Below, piece by piece: positions 1 through 13,111 of a stretch of DNA of 64,000 nt. The notes beneath the pieces are model-generated. The model ran no database searches, had not been told where the DNA came from, and saw only the letters and a program-made list of their open reading frames with translations. Source of the DNA: Nymphalis io. Taxonomy: Eukaryota > Arthropoda > Insecta > Lepidoptera > Nymphalidae. The number at the start of each line of letters is the position of its first letter. The stretch's first letter is position 1. Location of the stretch: NCBI RefSeq assembly GCF_905147045.1, contig NC_065888.1, forward strand, positions 7,321,001-7,385,000. The letters run 5' to 3'. The translations under genes and the position numbers were made by a program.

Positions 1-2880
1 GGCAAATGAGCGATAATACCGCAAACATTAATAAATAAAGTCAGGTGGAAAAGAAACGATTATAGAAATATTGGCTATATTAGATGACATTTAGGTCGGT
101 AAAATGACCGAAACATAAGTAAAAGAACCTCTTGGAAGTCATGTAATTTTATATATGAATAAAATAAAAAGTTATTCATTGTTTTGATGATTTCACACAT
201 GTATAAGGCAACACACAATATAAGTCAACTAAACTAAAACTATTTAGTTTAGTATAAAGAAGTTTGAAAGAAACTTCCATGACGGAAAAACTAAAAGGAG
301 ATAATTTTTATCATAGTATAGATATATTATAAAGAGATAGTAGCGCAAGAGATATCTCTTCTTTTTTTTACAGTGCACAAGAGTGTACGTAAACACTGGT
401 GTACGTTCTAACAGCTTTACGTGCGTTCCGTGGCCCGGGACTGTGAACATTGCAGAAAAATTCAATAACTTTTGATAAGAGCTCGACCAGGCGTGACTTT
501 AATTGGGATTTGAAGCTTTAGAAGCTTATATCAACAGGATAGCAAAATGTCATATTAAATGAAGAATATGAGGCACTAATGTAAATAGTTATAAGACAAG
601 TGAAAACAATGAGTAAATTAATATAAATTGTATAATTATCACTTCCCACAAGATTGTTATAGTTTAGGGTTTAAACCTATTAAAGTATAACAATATTATG
701 CTTGTGCTAAGAGATTTCGCTCTCTATAACAACATATTTAATATTATAGCAATTTGCAAGAAATAATAGCTTCTGAAGTTATGTCTAGAACTTTAGATAT
801 AGAGATAAATAGAAAACACACTGTGCTCGACCCTGGTCCATAAATGGGATAGAGACGAGTGAATGACAATGATCATGGTATTATATACGTATGCAGAAGT
901 AAATACATAACTATTTTTATGTAAGTTTTAACTATACATATATACATATCTATATAAAAAATTAATAAAACCATATACATATATTATGACTGTTTATACA
1001 TGACATAGTATATTTATATTGGAGTTACATCTTCCTTGCATTTGGCTTGAAATTGAACAGAGTACAATTATTCTGGACAAAGCATAACTGTCCAGGAGAA
1101 ATACAGTAACTCTTCTTTATTTATAAAAAAAAATCTATCACGTAGCGTCCCGATTGACATATTATGCGAGTATTTTCAGAAATGCCGCGGCTCTTTGCGT
1201 CGCAGCAGATAAAGTACCTTTTTATTTGACAAGACGGTTATCACGACAATCATTTCTGTCACCTACATACGTACACAGACTATATATTCTGAAGAAGTTC
1301 TGCTTTTAATATTCCTAACATCTTTCAAAGCAATATAGACGTTTTAAATGTGTACTTCAGACGGTTAAGGCACAAATTGTTATGATAATCGACTTTACTG
1401 ATGAAAATATATAATTTTTATAATATAACAACCGTTATAGTATAAAATATATTTATTTTTAAATTATACACTTAAATCTTCCTCATGAATCGCTCCGTCC
1501 ATTGGTGTAACTGTATGAGAATCCGTTTGCTATTTTTTGAGTCTATCGCGTTCAGAAAGATAGACAGGCACGGCGGGGGAGTTTGTTTTATAATATGTAA
1601 CATGTATGCAATGCAACAATATATTTTGGAAAAAATATAAAAATAAATAAGAAAAGAGACGTGATATATAAATATTAGACGAAAATAATTATTTTACTTA
1701 GTGACAACTAATCTTTATGCAATCCGCAGCCCACTCATGAAATATATTGCTGAACTCTATCACAACGATTATAAAAAAGTATCTAATTTTTAATTTATGA
1801 CTTCTTCAGTACTATTCAATTAAGATGCGCGGTGCGACAACAGAATTTTTATTGTTGTACGATGAAATAAATTCCACAAGAGCAGCTGCAGATCATGATA
1901 TTTGAATATAAAACCTATGCGAGGTCGTGTCTAAATTCCGTTTCGAAAAAATAGTTCTCTTTCAAGTACTGTCGTATAAATCTTAAAAAGACAATGGGTT
2001 TGCGGAACGGTCAATTAGGTTATGAATATTTCATTGATTTTTTACATAATTGAGTTAAAATGCGCAGGTGTCCTTATGTATTTTGCATGTATATCAGTAA
2101 TTATAATTAAATAAAACACACGATTCGTTTAGATGTGATACAAATACTGATTGTTACGACAAAATGATTGGCGCCGTCACGTCTTTTTAAAGACCTGAAA
2201 CTTACATCAAGAAATAGGTGATCGTGTTTTTGGATATTTTAATAAATGTAGATTTTTTTATCATTCTTAGGACGAATGGTGGCAAATATCTCATTTATGG
2301 TCAGTGATGAACTCTATAAAATGTTTAAGCCATATGGATATATCTAAGATATATTAGGCGTATATATGAAATTGGCGTTTTGTACGGGAGGAATACAAAG
2401 TCAATTTTTTTTGTAAAATATTTCGTTTAGGGCAGGATTTGGCTGAGTCTCCAGGGTTCATGCGACGAGCGCTTCCGATTATCTTACAGTATCCACTTTT
2501 CATCACAAGTAATGATTCGATTTAAAATCCCTTCATTATTGTGTCAGTTGAGCAAAGTAACACAGCAGTCGACGCGTGTTTGCAAGTTCGATTCACTCAA
2601 TTCATGAGGTACCATTAATCCTTCGAGCTGTTTCTGTAACACTGGTGCCACGGTAGAACTCGTACTCTTAAATATACCGATATTTTATGTTTTCCATTGT
2701 GCGGTAATAAGCGACGCTAAAGAAAAAAATAATGAGGAAAAAACAAATGAATGACTGTTTTCAAAATTCTAATGTACCAGCTAAATGAATTTGTAAATTT
2801 GAATTTGCAATTCTTAACCAAAGAGGAGATATTTCAGATCAAAGCGGTCAGTACGACAAAACGCTAATTTCATATGTAAG
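1..2880. other. AT-rich non-coding left flank
   Basis: No open frame here has a convincing coding character, and no splice-bounded exon, tRNA or recognisable transposon was found. The short open frames are AT-rich and lack domain or signal-peptide character. The stretch does not resemble the tandem unit that begins near 11 kb, so it is probably single-copy flanking or intronic DNA. Confidence 0.5.
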
Positions 2881-2887
2881 GACCTAA

Positions 2888-3165
2888 TATCTAAGATGTT
2901 CTCTTTTGTGCCTGTAATTATATTAGCTCACCCACGCCCATAGACAATGGTTTTTTAAGAATTGTTAACCATCGCTTACATCGCCAATGCGTCACCAACC
3001 TTGGGAACTAAGATGTTATGTCCCTTGTGCCTGTAATAACACTGGTTCACTCACTCTTCAAACCAGAACACAACAAGAAAAAGTACTGCTGTTTTGCGGT
3101 AGAATATCCGATGAGTGGGTGGTACCTACCCAGACTAGCTTGCAGAAAGCCCTACCACCAGTAGA
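2888..3165 (-). repeat. Dispersed retroelement fragment (family of 14,541-14,838)
   Basis: The reverse complement closely matches the plus-strand element at 14,541-14,838, including the stretch around the motif ggtaggtaccacccactcat and the words attacaggcacaagggacat. The first 50 bases (2,888-2,937) repeat, in diverged form, the segment at about 3,008-3,055. The element therefore carries a partial internal duplication, or two overlapping copies. Open frames inside it also appear in the 14.5-kb copy and are transposon-derived, not host genes. The exact family name is not known to me. Confidence 0.65.
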
Positions 3166-4086
3166 GTTAAGTGGTCTCATTCTCAAAATTTCAGTTTTAT
3201 CATAACATTTTGTCTAAATTGATGAGAAAAAATACCTGTCGTGCTATTCGTTAAGAACTCACTTCATTATTCACCCGTGAAATGTTGACAATCGACTTAT
3301 AGTGATATTCTATTGTAATGTGAGTACTTTTGGAATGTTATTATTATTATGGTCAATGTCGCACATCACTTTCTGCAATTTAACGACCGTTTTTGCGGTG
3401 AGTTTTGTTCTTACAGAATAGTCCTACTGCTCACTAAATGAAAATAAAACCCGATTTTGTTTGATTTTTCTTTAATAAAGGAAATTCAGATAAAAGTCTA
3501 GAATGGAATGTGAACCCTTCTAGCTGAAATTACGGGTCGCATTGGTGTGTGCATGCTAGCGGATATGCATCTTATGGTTTCGTGTCCACTCCACAATACT
3601 TAGATTCTTTAACTCTTTGGAGGTATACGGAGCTGGCTGCACTGATTTCACTAGTTGCTTTAGAACGCTATCCTAATCTTCTTGAGACTAGACACAATTT
3701 CTAGCAAAGCTACGCTTCGCGAGCTCGCACTAATTTATAGCCTCGGGCCGTGGAAGGTTTAGGTGTATAACTCATTACGGTTTTGAATAAATTTAAATAA
3801 GGTTTAAATATGATTGCTGTATATGTCAGAAAAAATCATACCAACACGAAGTTTCACTGCTGTGCGCCACCAGCAGAGTTAAAAGTATTACGACATAAGC
3901 GTTTTACATCGTAATACTTATAACTGTATCTACTATATCGTAAGACAAAGTTAAGGGTAGTTATTTGATATATTTCACAGAAACATCACTAAATTAACAA
4001 GCTGGTCAAGGTGTATTTAATGGTATATATATGCTAAGTAATGTAATTATAAAATTATATTTTTATATTCTTTAATTTTAATTCTG
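3166..4086. other. Non-coding AT-rich DNA
   Basis: Nothing supportable as a gene was seen. There is a slightly GC-richer patch around 3,520-3,770 without coding structure. Confidence 0.45.
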
Positions 4087-4377
4087 TAGCCGAGATGGCC
4101 CAGTGGTTAGAACGCGTGAATTTTAACCGATGATCGTGGGTTCAAACCCGGACAAGCACCACTGAATTTTCATGTGCTTAATTTGTGTTTATAATTCATC
4201 TCGTCCTTGATGGTGAAGGAAACCTGCATGTGTCTAATTTCATTGAAATTATGCCACATGTTTATTCTACCAATTCGCATTGGAGCAGCGTGGTGGAATA
4301 AGTTCCAAACCTTCTCCTCAAAAGGGAGGAGGCTTTAGCCCAACAGTGAGACATTAACAGGCTGTTACTGTTACTAC
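4087..4377 (+). mobile_element. tRNA-derived SINE (SINE-B), near full length
   Basis: The left end has tRNA-like pol III promoter boxes: box A around cccagtggttagaacgcgtg and box B gggttcaaaccc. A tRNA-unrelated body follows, with the words tggagcagcgtggtggaata and ctttagcccaaca, and the end is a short gttact-type repeat. This is the typical make-up of a common lepidopteran SINE. A second copy lies reversed at 46,452-46,808, and decayed copies lie at 38,884-39,150 and 54,866-55,080. Confidence 0.8.
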
Positions 4378-5925
4378 TCTAATTTTAACTGTTTTTATAA
4401 TGTGTATTAGCATCGCGTCTTTTTTTGCACAATTTTTATACGAAATAGAACACTTTTTTGTACACCATTCATGTACATGTAGATATGTCATATTATGAAT
4501 AATATAATTTTAGACTAGAATCAGGCGTCTTTTATAATAAATACTTAAAATGTATATACAACATTTTATTATAAACAAATTGTAAGTTTACCAGTTAAAG
4601 CTCCTGCTTCGTGTGTATCAATTAACCCAGTATCCATATAAAGAAGTATACAAATACAGATGATAAAACTTATAATATATACAAACTTTAATAAAACTAG
4701 AAGAAAATCAAGTTAATAATCGCAACCTATTATGCTCTTAGCTTTTCGACACCTGTTTTTTATAATTTTAACCTTTGTTTTTGACCCAAGACCTTTTTTT
4801 TCGTCGATCAAAATAGACCTCATAGTCTGATAAGTGTACAAATTAACCTTTACATTCCCGTGGAGTTATTTAATGAATGATCAATACCTTAAAAACGAAT
4901 CGATATATTTTAAAAGATCAAACTTAAAGTATAAAAATAAAGGCGGCAAGGCGGCCGGAGGAACGACATTTGCATACAAATACATAAAAATTTACGAATC
5001 GCGTTTTTAACTTACGCGTGTAATTAATATAAAGGCTATAGGTTCTAAATCTTGTCGTTGCACGATGCATATTTTATTAGTGTTTACGGAAGTTTGAAAT
5101 TCGTTGAATATATACCCATGTTTAATATTGTACATACAATTTGTGAACATTTATTGATTACAAAAAATATTTTTTGTTAAATAATATAATTTTTTTTTCT
5201 CTTCTCTGGCGGGAAATATATTAATTATATTTGCGCGAAAAACACATCTCCTGTCACAGTCACATGTCACCTACACTTCAAACATATTTTTATTTTTATA
5301 ATCAGTCGTTCAATCAGACTGTGGAAAAAACTCAATAGCACTTTTTATTAATTATATTATTTTTATTTAAGAGATCTTAACCATATTCTTCAATATAATT
5401 TAAAAAAATATGTGCGACATAAAAAAATATTATAAAAGATCGCCAATCGTTTTAGAAAGAAAAGAAAAGCAAATGAGATCGCACACCGCGAGGGCGTGAT
5501 TTTGCTGGCATTTTTGTATTTTTAATTTGTAGTACCACTTGTACCTAATTATGCAACGTAATGATATTATATTTAAATCATTATGATTAACAAAATATTT
5601 TATACAGATGACTTACTTAAAGTGTAAATTTTACACTACAACATAATTAAAGGTACAATTATATTAGAAGCTTTCAATTCGTGCAATTTTATTATTTATT
5701 TTGACAATAAGCCTGTGAGATATGTACGACTATAAAGCACACACAGATTATTGTGTACATAAATAATTTAGACTGAAGACTAGTATAGTTTCATTCTATT
5801 TTTAGTATCGATATTTTTTATTTATAATTATTGCTGTAAAAATATACCTTTATCTAAAACTTTTTTGTACATTAAAGACAATTTTGCAATAATCCTTAAC
5901 TAACAAGTGTCTAAAAAAGCATTTG
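4378..5925. other. Non-coding AT-rich DNA
   Basis: Extremely AT-rich with homopolymer runs. No coding exon, RNA gene or recognised element was found. Confidence 0.45.
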
Positions 5926-6115
5926 TTTTTGTTTTTGAACTCGCTTGGGTTACCATATAGAAACACTTTTCTATGCTGTGTTTCGGTGGTTAGAAGGGCG
6001 ATGGAGGCATTGTCATTACAGGCACAAGCACTTCTGGTTAGAGGCGCATTGACAATAATAAGAATGGTTGGCATTTAAGAAAAAAAATAATATGACATTG
6101 GTACTCAGGACAAAT
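5926..6115 (+). repeat. Decayed copy of the 14,541-14,838 retroelement family
   Basis: The words attacaggcacaag and gaggcgcattgac, about 20 bases apart, correspond in order and orientation to the middle of the 14.5-kb element. The rest is strongly diverged, so this looks like an old copy. The open frame on the opposite strand is a by-product. Confidence 0.5.
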
Positions 6116-8678
6116 GGCCTTGCCTGTATGTCTTATTATTTAAAAAAAAATCTACGAAAAAAAAAATTAATCAGTTGTTACTAATCAGTTGTACAGTTCA
6201 CTTTTGCACGTGTAGTAGATTTTTCTTAAAATCATCAGAACGTGTCTCCTCGACGTCGTTAAATCAGTGATAAAGCGAATTCGTTTCAAACTTTGCCGAG
6301 GAATGGATGGAAAAATTGGCATAACAACAAATCAATGACATCTTTTGCATGAAAATCGTGTAATAAGTTCTCCGAAGCTGTAACCGTATTCTAGGCATAC
6401 GTATGAAATAAGTAATCGTTGATGGTGCGCGCGCGCCTCTAACGGTGGTGATCCTTCCAGCTTGCCGACTGATTGTATTCAAATATGGCGTGATTCTCAT
6501 TTATACAGCGCGTTTTTTTATTCATTAATTATTAATTACGTTAAAGTCTTATAACTTCCAAAAGTGATAAGAAAAGTATCATTATCTGAATATGCAATGT
6601 TGGTAATATTTATTAAATATTGGCAATGTTAATAATATGGGAAGTATTAAATCTGCTTTATATGAGATCCCTTTTTTATCCCTTGTAACTATATTTTTTT
6701 CATGAAGCTTCACAATTAATTTTAATGATCGGGCTATATATTTTTCCAAGTAAATTTGTCATATTAGGTGTAGCATTCGGTTGTGTGATTATACTTAAGG
6801 GTGTGGTTAAAGTGAAAAATCGTAAAAATAAACTAAAAAAGCATTTTTTCCCTACGCTGACTGAATATTTTGACGGATAAAGAAGCAATACTTCACACAG
6901 ATTTATTTGCAAAATCCATCCTGTATATCCGAATAAGTGCGTAGAACATTATTCGCAGCGCGTGCGCTTCTCATTGTCGTGCCTGCGCGCGTCTCGCTCT
7001 ATGAATACCATTGCTGGATTTGGCACTTTTTTTAATCTATCATATATGCCGACTACACATGCGTACACAAAGTAAATCATTATGGCATTATGCTTTAAGT
7101 TAGAGATTATGTTTATATATTTCTTAAAACAAAAACAAATGTTATTTAATATATTTTTACGATTGAAGTGTACCTAATTTATTAACTTAAAAGTCTCACT
7201 GTTTTCTAAGGAATCCTCTCTTCTTTGGAAGAAGATTTGTAGCTTATTCTACCACGCGAAGAATGTTAAATTTTAATGAGTTCAATAATTATATTATACA
7301 TTTTATGTTGCTATAGTAAAATGCCTTGATCGCTTTTTTTAAGTAAACTTGTTCAGACATAAGCGTTTTTATGGGGAAAATATTCGTAAGTTTAGTGTAG
7401 TGTAGTAACCCTAAAGTTAAACAGTATAAAATCCTATAATTTTTAAATATTGTAATATCTGAAATACATAGTTATGAATTATTAAATATCAATATAATGA
7501 ATCTCAAGAAACCCCGGTGACCTAAAAGGAAAATAATTTATGAATTTCAAATTCTAATTTTTGAATATGCATTATTATCACGACGAACTAAAATTAACTA
7601 TCATTATGTCTTAAGATAATAATATTCGTCGTCATGTATGGAAACTTAAACATGCTTTTTACGTTTGATTTACTTCAAGATTCTGCTTAATGATTTGTAT
7701 AAAATGTAATGTAATTTTTCACTTCTTTCACGAAGGAGTCGCCTTCGTCTATATTTTACTCCTCAAAATACTTTTGTTGTATTGTACTGACCTTATTATT
7801 ACATGATTTTAAAATCTTTAAATATCGTTATAAATAATACTAATATAAAGTGTATACATAATACTTAAAGTATGGATAAGAACTTTCTTTATTTGAAATA
7901 CCTTTTTTATATTCATTTAAATTGTTTTTTTTTTCATAATTTAGTTACTTTTATTATTGTTAACACTGTAACTTTTGCAGCATCTAGGACTGTTAAAAAT
8001 GTTGATATTGTGTAGTTTTGACTAATAAAATATTGTTTTCATCGTCTTTTAAATCTGCATTTTAATAAAATAATAATTACTAGCAAATTCTCAAATGTCT
8101 TTAGAAAAATACAGGAATAATAAAAAAAAAACCATTAACTTTTAAGCTACTTTTGAAATAAGTATTATATAAAATATGTTTCAATATTTTTGTTGAATAA
8201 TAAAATGTATGAGCTTTATAACATATTACATAAGTTTATACTTATATATATTTATATTATTACAAAGAAAAACAAAAATAAGCTTAAGTAAAAACTATTT
8301 AAGTTGAACACAATGGAAAATGTATCTTGAGATTAAGGTGGAGATTGAGATTAAGGTGAAGATTTTACACTTGGTAGGAAGACCAAAGCAGTCACACCAG
8401 GTAGGTAACGAGGAGAAGCCAGGAGGCCAGTAGCAAGAAGTCTGAAGGTCGAGTGACACCTTTAAAATGACGGCTTCTCAATGATTCGGTTGGCAAAGGA
8501 TCGGGTTAGGAAGTATTTATCAAGCAGTGGGTTTATGTGGACTCAAATCGGTGTTTATTAAGGTGAGTATGATTAAACTTAAATATATTTTTCACTTAAA
8601 TCAAATTGATATTATGAAATACAAACATTTCATTTTATATACTTGACTAGTTAGTAAATTACATTGTAGTGATAATAA
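6116..8678. other. Non-coding DNA, probably including the 3' UTR of the 8.7-kb gene
   Basis: No coding region was found. The last few hundred bases before 8,679 should include the 3' UTR of the minus-strand peptide gene; a minus-strand AATAAA lies near 8,547-8,552, about 130 bases past its stop codon. At 8,330-8,365 there is an imperfect tandem repeat of a gagattaaggtg-like word. A GC-richer patch around 8,370-8,480 has no open frame of note. Confidence 0.45.
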
Positions 8679-10991
8679 TTAATAAATCTTCGTTTCCGCG
8701 ACCCGGGCGCCATCTTGTAAGTTAGTTCTGGCGTCAGTCCTCGCTTGACGATTACCGGATTGACTCTTGATATGAAGGACTGATTCTACCACAACCTCTT
8801 CTACGGCCTGTTTTACGTTGTTGTCTGAAATATATATATATAATTATGTTAAAACGTTGTATTATAAATTTTACATGGTTTAAAGATCGGTTTCAGTGAC
8901 TAATTCTTTTTTTGAAGTTACAGAACAATTGTTTTTCAACAAATTAATTTATATCTAGATATGAAACATAATACAAAATATCACTTTTTGAAAATTGCGA
9001 ACGAAGACAATTAAATGTTATTATCACCGCTAATTAAACATTTATAGGTATTATCAAATAAGTTATACATTAGTAATTATTTTATTAAGATCATAATAAT
9101 ATTTATACTCTACTACTTAAAATTAAAGTGTAAACCTTCATCCTTAATCTTTACATTACCACAATACAAGAATTGTATCTACTATTTATATGATCTAAAA
9201 CTCGCACTACACGTTACCTTTTGTTGCTTTTATGTTTAGCGATCGATAGACTCTTGGCGCCATTTATTTTTAGAATAACTAACTTTGCATTCTTTTCACA
9301 CACAACTGTACTACTTCTGCTTATAGAAAAAAAAAGAAATATCTCAGACCATTTGACTCGCAGTAATATTAAATGTGAGGTCGTTTTATATTTAAGAATT
9401 TATTTAAATAAATATGGTTGCAATGATTCAGTAAGATGAGTTTTCATTATTTTGGAATATTTTCGAAATAAATATTTTAGTAAATTTACATTTTAGATTG
9501 CTTAGTAGATAAATTGACGTGTTTTATTAAAATTAGGTTTGAAAGTAACAATCAATTTTGCTATGAGTCAGTTGTGAACATTGTGACAACAATTTAACAT
9601 GATGTAAATGACTCATTATGACAAGTTACGATTGTTATGTTCCTTGGCTTTGGTTACACATTGTGCATAAGTTACTTATTGACACTACAAATCTTGTATT
9701 TATCTATATATCAGGTAAAAAGTGTATGCTGCGGACTATGCTTAGGATCATTTCACATAAACATTGCATTTGCATCGGTTACAATATAAAATTTCATATA
9801 AAGCTTTATGATGATGTCACCTGGTCCTACCCGGAAATTTAACCTAAGCCGTCGGAATCTACAGCCTTATAAGCTAGTGTTGCTACAGCCTTACAACCAA
9901 CGATGCAATACTGTTTAAAAAAATGCATTTTAAAGTCAAAGTTCAAATTATTATTATTTTGGCATTACCTTTTTTTAAATCCTATATCGGCTTGAGATGT
10001 CTGATTTTTGAGAGACGTTTATATAAAATGTAAGATAGATTTATATAAAATAAATTATACTTTCTAGGTATTTTTGGTCGTTATTATCTTTTTTATATTA
10101 ATAACAAAACATTTTAAATAATTAAAATTATATAGCAGATAATATGAAAAGTAAGAAAAATAAAATAGTTTTCGACTTTCGTAATTACAGGTAAGTAAAT
10201 AAGTAAGCATTTCTTTATTTTTTGTTATTTAATAGAAAAATTTACGGTGATTTACGATATTAACTTTGTTGTGCATATAATAATGAATTATAAACTAACG
10301 AAAACCAAATTTAAATAATTTAAAAATTTTATTAAAATTTTCATTAAAGCACAAATTTGTTAGAATTAATTATAAATACATATTTTGTATCAGAATAAAA
10401 TGGTTTGTCATTCCATTGTCCTTTAGTTAGCTGGATATCAAAAATCTTATGACGTAAAATATTGAAAAACAAAATAAGGAAAACGCAGATTAGTTCATAT
10501 TATGAACTCGTGAGTTCATTTTGACATTTTTATGAAATGTTTGAAATAAAGTTTAGTTATTGAATTAATTTTTACCGCTTACGTAGTGTAATTAATTATT
10601 TATGTAATGGTATATGTTCTTACGTCACAATCTTTACAACGCAATACAAGATTTGATACATATACACTCGCATGTAATATCATACTTTCAATAACAATAA
10701 TATACATACGATTTCAATTTATATCAATTGTCTTTTACAAAATGAATAATTAAAACAAATATAAAAAGGTAACAAATTTTAAGTCTTTGAATATGAGTTT
10801 CATTTGTGTGATGTATAAATGCCATGGCCATGTTTAGTTAGTAAAAATTGTCTATCGAATTGTGTTAACTTCGTAGGTATTGATTTAAAATTCAAAGGGT
10901 ACTTACCATTGTTGCCGAATTGGAGTTTCGATTGCGGTGCAGCGGACACTAAGACGATGTAGAGAAGGAATATCACAAGTAGGAGACGCAT
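8679..10991 (-). CDS. Small secreted peptide, two exons, 76 residues, family unknown
   Basis: Exon 1 (10,991 down to 10,907) encodes 28 residues plus one base. It starts MRLLLVIFLLYIVLVSAAPQ, a textbook signal peptide with likely cleavage after the VSA. It ends at a strong donor (ATG|GTAAGT). Exon 2 (8,824 down to 8,679) begins after a tttcag acceptor and restores the frame (phase 1, split Asp). It adds 47 residues ending in ETKIY and a TAA stop. The intron is 2,082 bases. The mature part, about 57 residues, is charged, rich in Val, Glu, Asn, Arg and Ala, and has no Cys. The only in-frame ATG is at 10,991; the open frame further upstream has just a GTG. The gene stands at the left edge of the tandem array, whose units repeat its 5' block but not its coding exons. 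I do not recognise the peptide. The splice reading is an inference supported by signal peptide, donor, acceptor, phase and stop all agreeing. Confidence 0.7.
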
Positions 10992-11112
10992 GGTGAGTGG
11001 TGTATTGACGGTGGACGGTGACGCGACGATTCTGTAGCGACTCGACTGCGGACGGCGAGCGATTGTCAACAGTCTCACCTACGTGCTATCTAGGACGCGG
11101 TGGGCAATTCTA
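10992..11112 (-). promoter_or_regulatory. CpG-rich 5' block of the secreted peptide gene
   Basis: About 120 bases directly upstream of the start codon are much richer in CG than the surroundings (words such as ggacggcgagcgattg and ctaggacgcgg). They most likely contain the 5' UTR and core promoter. No TATA box is obvious. The same block recurs at 23,874-24,000, 35,301-35,424 and 62,601-62,710, each time cut off at the position of the start codon. Confidence 0.5.
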
Positions 11113-11280
11113 GATTTAATTTCAATATCTAATATTAATATTTTTTTGCATTATATTTGTATTAACATGAAATTAATAAATAAATTATTAAATCAGTACG
11201 TGCAGTAACAATTTTTTTTAAAGTTAAATTTACTGTACTTTTAATCCATTGTCAATTTTCTTTAAATTATATCTTTTATG

Positions 11281-11533
11281 TTTCTTTGGTGTAGTGGCTA
11301 GATGTAAGGCCGCAGACCCGGTGGTCCTGGGTTCAAATCCTAGGTCGGGTCGCCTGAACTCTTTCTTGTCGTGTCGGATTGCCGTCCCATCGGATAATGA
11401 GAGTTAGAGAATAGAGAGTGCACCTGTCTTTGCGCACACACTTGTGCACTATAATATGTCCTGCGCAGTTGCCTAATCTCTCTTGAGATTAGCCGCCGTG
11501 GCCGAAATCGGTCTGGAGGACTATTATTATTAT
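11281..11533 (+). mobile_element. tRNA-derived SINE (SINE-A), internally deleted
   Basis: A tRNA-like head (tagtggctagatg as box A, gttcaaatcc as box B) is followed by a body with gccgccgtggccgaaatcgg and a (TAT)n tail. Compared with the copies at 26,145 and 62,881, about 117 bases after the head (from the aataaaaaag word to ccattggtcctg) are missing. The copy sits at the same place in every array unit, so it was present before the unit multiplied. Confidence 0.75.
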
Positions 11534-13111
11534 GTTTTATGTACGTATATTTATGTTTTACCATAACATACATATATTAGAAGAATAAAGTACAAAATAA
11601 TTTTTGTGCGTTAAATACAAATATCTTTAAAGAAATTTATATTAATGGTAAAATAAAATGCATAACGAATTTTATATAATAATTTATTACAATATTAGAG
11701 AATAGTCCACCCGATTGCATAAGTTGCAGAGGTGGGTGAGAACTTGAGAAGCGAGTGCGGGTCGCCTGACTGCTTCGAGTATAGTGAGGAGCGAAGCGAT
11801 TGAATTAACGCGAATATTATATAGCGGTCTCGTATACACAAATTAGTCTTGTAGCTTATAAGTCGCGAAGACGACTGCCAGCTTTCGTAATTATTATATG
11901 CTAATAATTTTGAATGAGTTTTATAAAAATAAGCTTAAAAAACATGAGAAAATAATTTAAAATATTCTATAAAATTATGTATATAATTTCATATTGTATT
12001 GTATTATTACATAAAGGTACTATATAACATCGCTTTTTTCACAAAAATTTTGACATGACTATAACCAGATCCATTAGTACCCAAGAGGCGTATACTTATT
12101 TACTAGAAGTAATTAGCCTTATTAGTAATGGTGGTAGTTGCATATAAACATGTCAATACATGTTACGCATATAAATTGTATTATTATTATATCTACTAAT
12201 ATAAATATAAAGATAATTTTTTTACTACAAAAATATATTTAAAAAGAAAGTATTGATAATTTTATGTTTTATAATTAAAGATAATGTTATATTATACGTA
12301 CATTTCAAAATTTGATTCCTACAGTGTGGCTAGTTTTGATCGAGTTGTTATCTGACTAACATCATGTAAATATGTATATTAGTCGATTGTTACCGACATA
12401 ATAAATATTTTACAATAATTGCTTGTGGCATTTATTGCAACAATTATAAATAAATGTAGTAAATTATATGTAAGTTACGTGTATCATCTATATGAAAGTC
12501 AAAATATGCATTAAGCATGATTGAACGGTACACGAGCCCTGAACAAAAAAGGAAGAAAATAGGTTACGAAATTTACGATCATCCAGAGAAGTATAAAATA
12601 TCAAGATTGCTGTGGCTGGATATAATAACCGTAAAGTTTCTGACTAAACAAACGAAAAACCTTTAAGCAAACCAAAATCTAAATCTAAGATTATTCAGAA
12701 AAATAAAGACCAATTTATTTATTAATTTTGTTGAGTACCGTAAATAACATTTATTATATTTATTTATGTATACTTTATTGTTCATCACTACATCATGATA
12801 ATGTTACAGGAAAATGCTTAGAACTTATTATTGTGTAGACGGGGATTTTACGGTAAATAGCCTTTTCTTTAAAATAACCCAAATGGGAAGTCTTAACATA
12901 GCATCTGGGTAGGTGGTGTAGTAATAACATTACAAATAAATGTGTACAAACTAATACTTATACGTAACACATATAAACTATGTATGTATACATATATACT
13001 AGTTACTATTCTCTATTTCAGTAATTTATAATATAAATCTTTAATAGTACTATCATTAAGGAGCAAAGAGTTTGCTAACACAATTCGGGTAGGAGTTGGT
13101 AAAAGATAAAT
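11534..13111. repeat. Array unit spacer, first copy
   Basis: Non-coding DNA repeated almost unchanged at 26,536-28,289, in shortened form at 35,873-37,183, and from 63,251 to the window end. It contains a GC-richer block at about 11,705-11,880 (gcgggtcgcctgactgcttc) that is well kept in the other copies. A roughly 70-base segment present at 27,461-27,530 and 36,380-36,450 (with cgatgcgggcttaattcccg) is absent here. Confidence 0.7.

Noticed and set aside
10992..11078. Longer N-terminus for the secreted peptide
   Set aside because: The upstream frame begins only with GTG and would bury the signal peptide behind an Arg-rich stretch. The ATG at 10,991 is clearly better.
11283..11350. tRNA gene
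   Set aside because: It has box A- and B-like words but no good cloverleaf and continues into a SINE body. The same holds at 4,087, 24,160, 26,145, 35,591, 46,750, 49,780 and 62,881.
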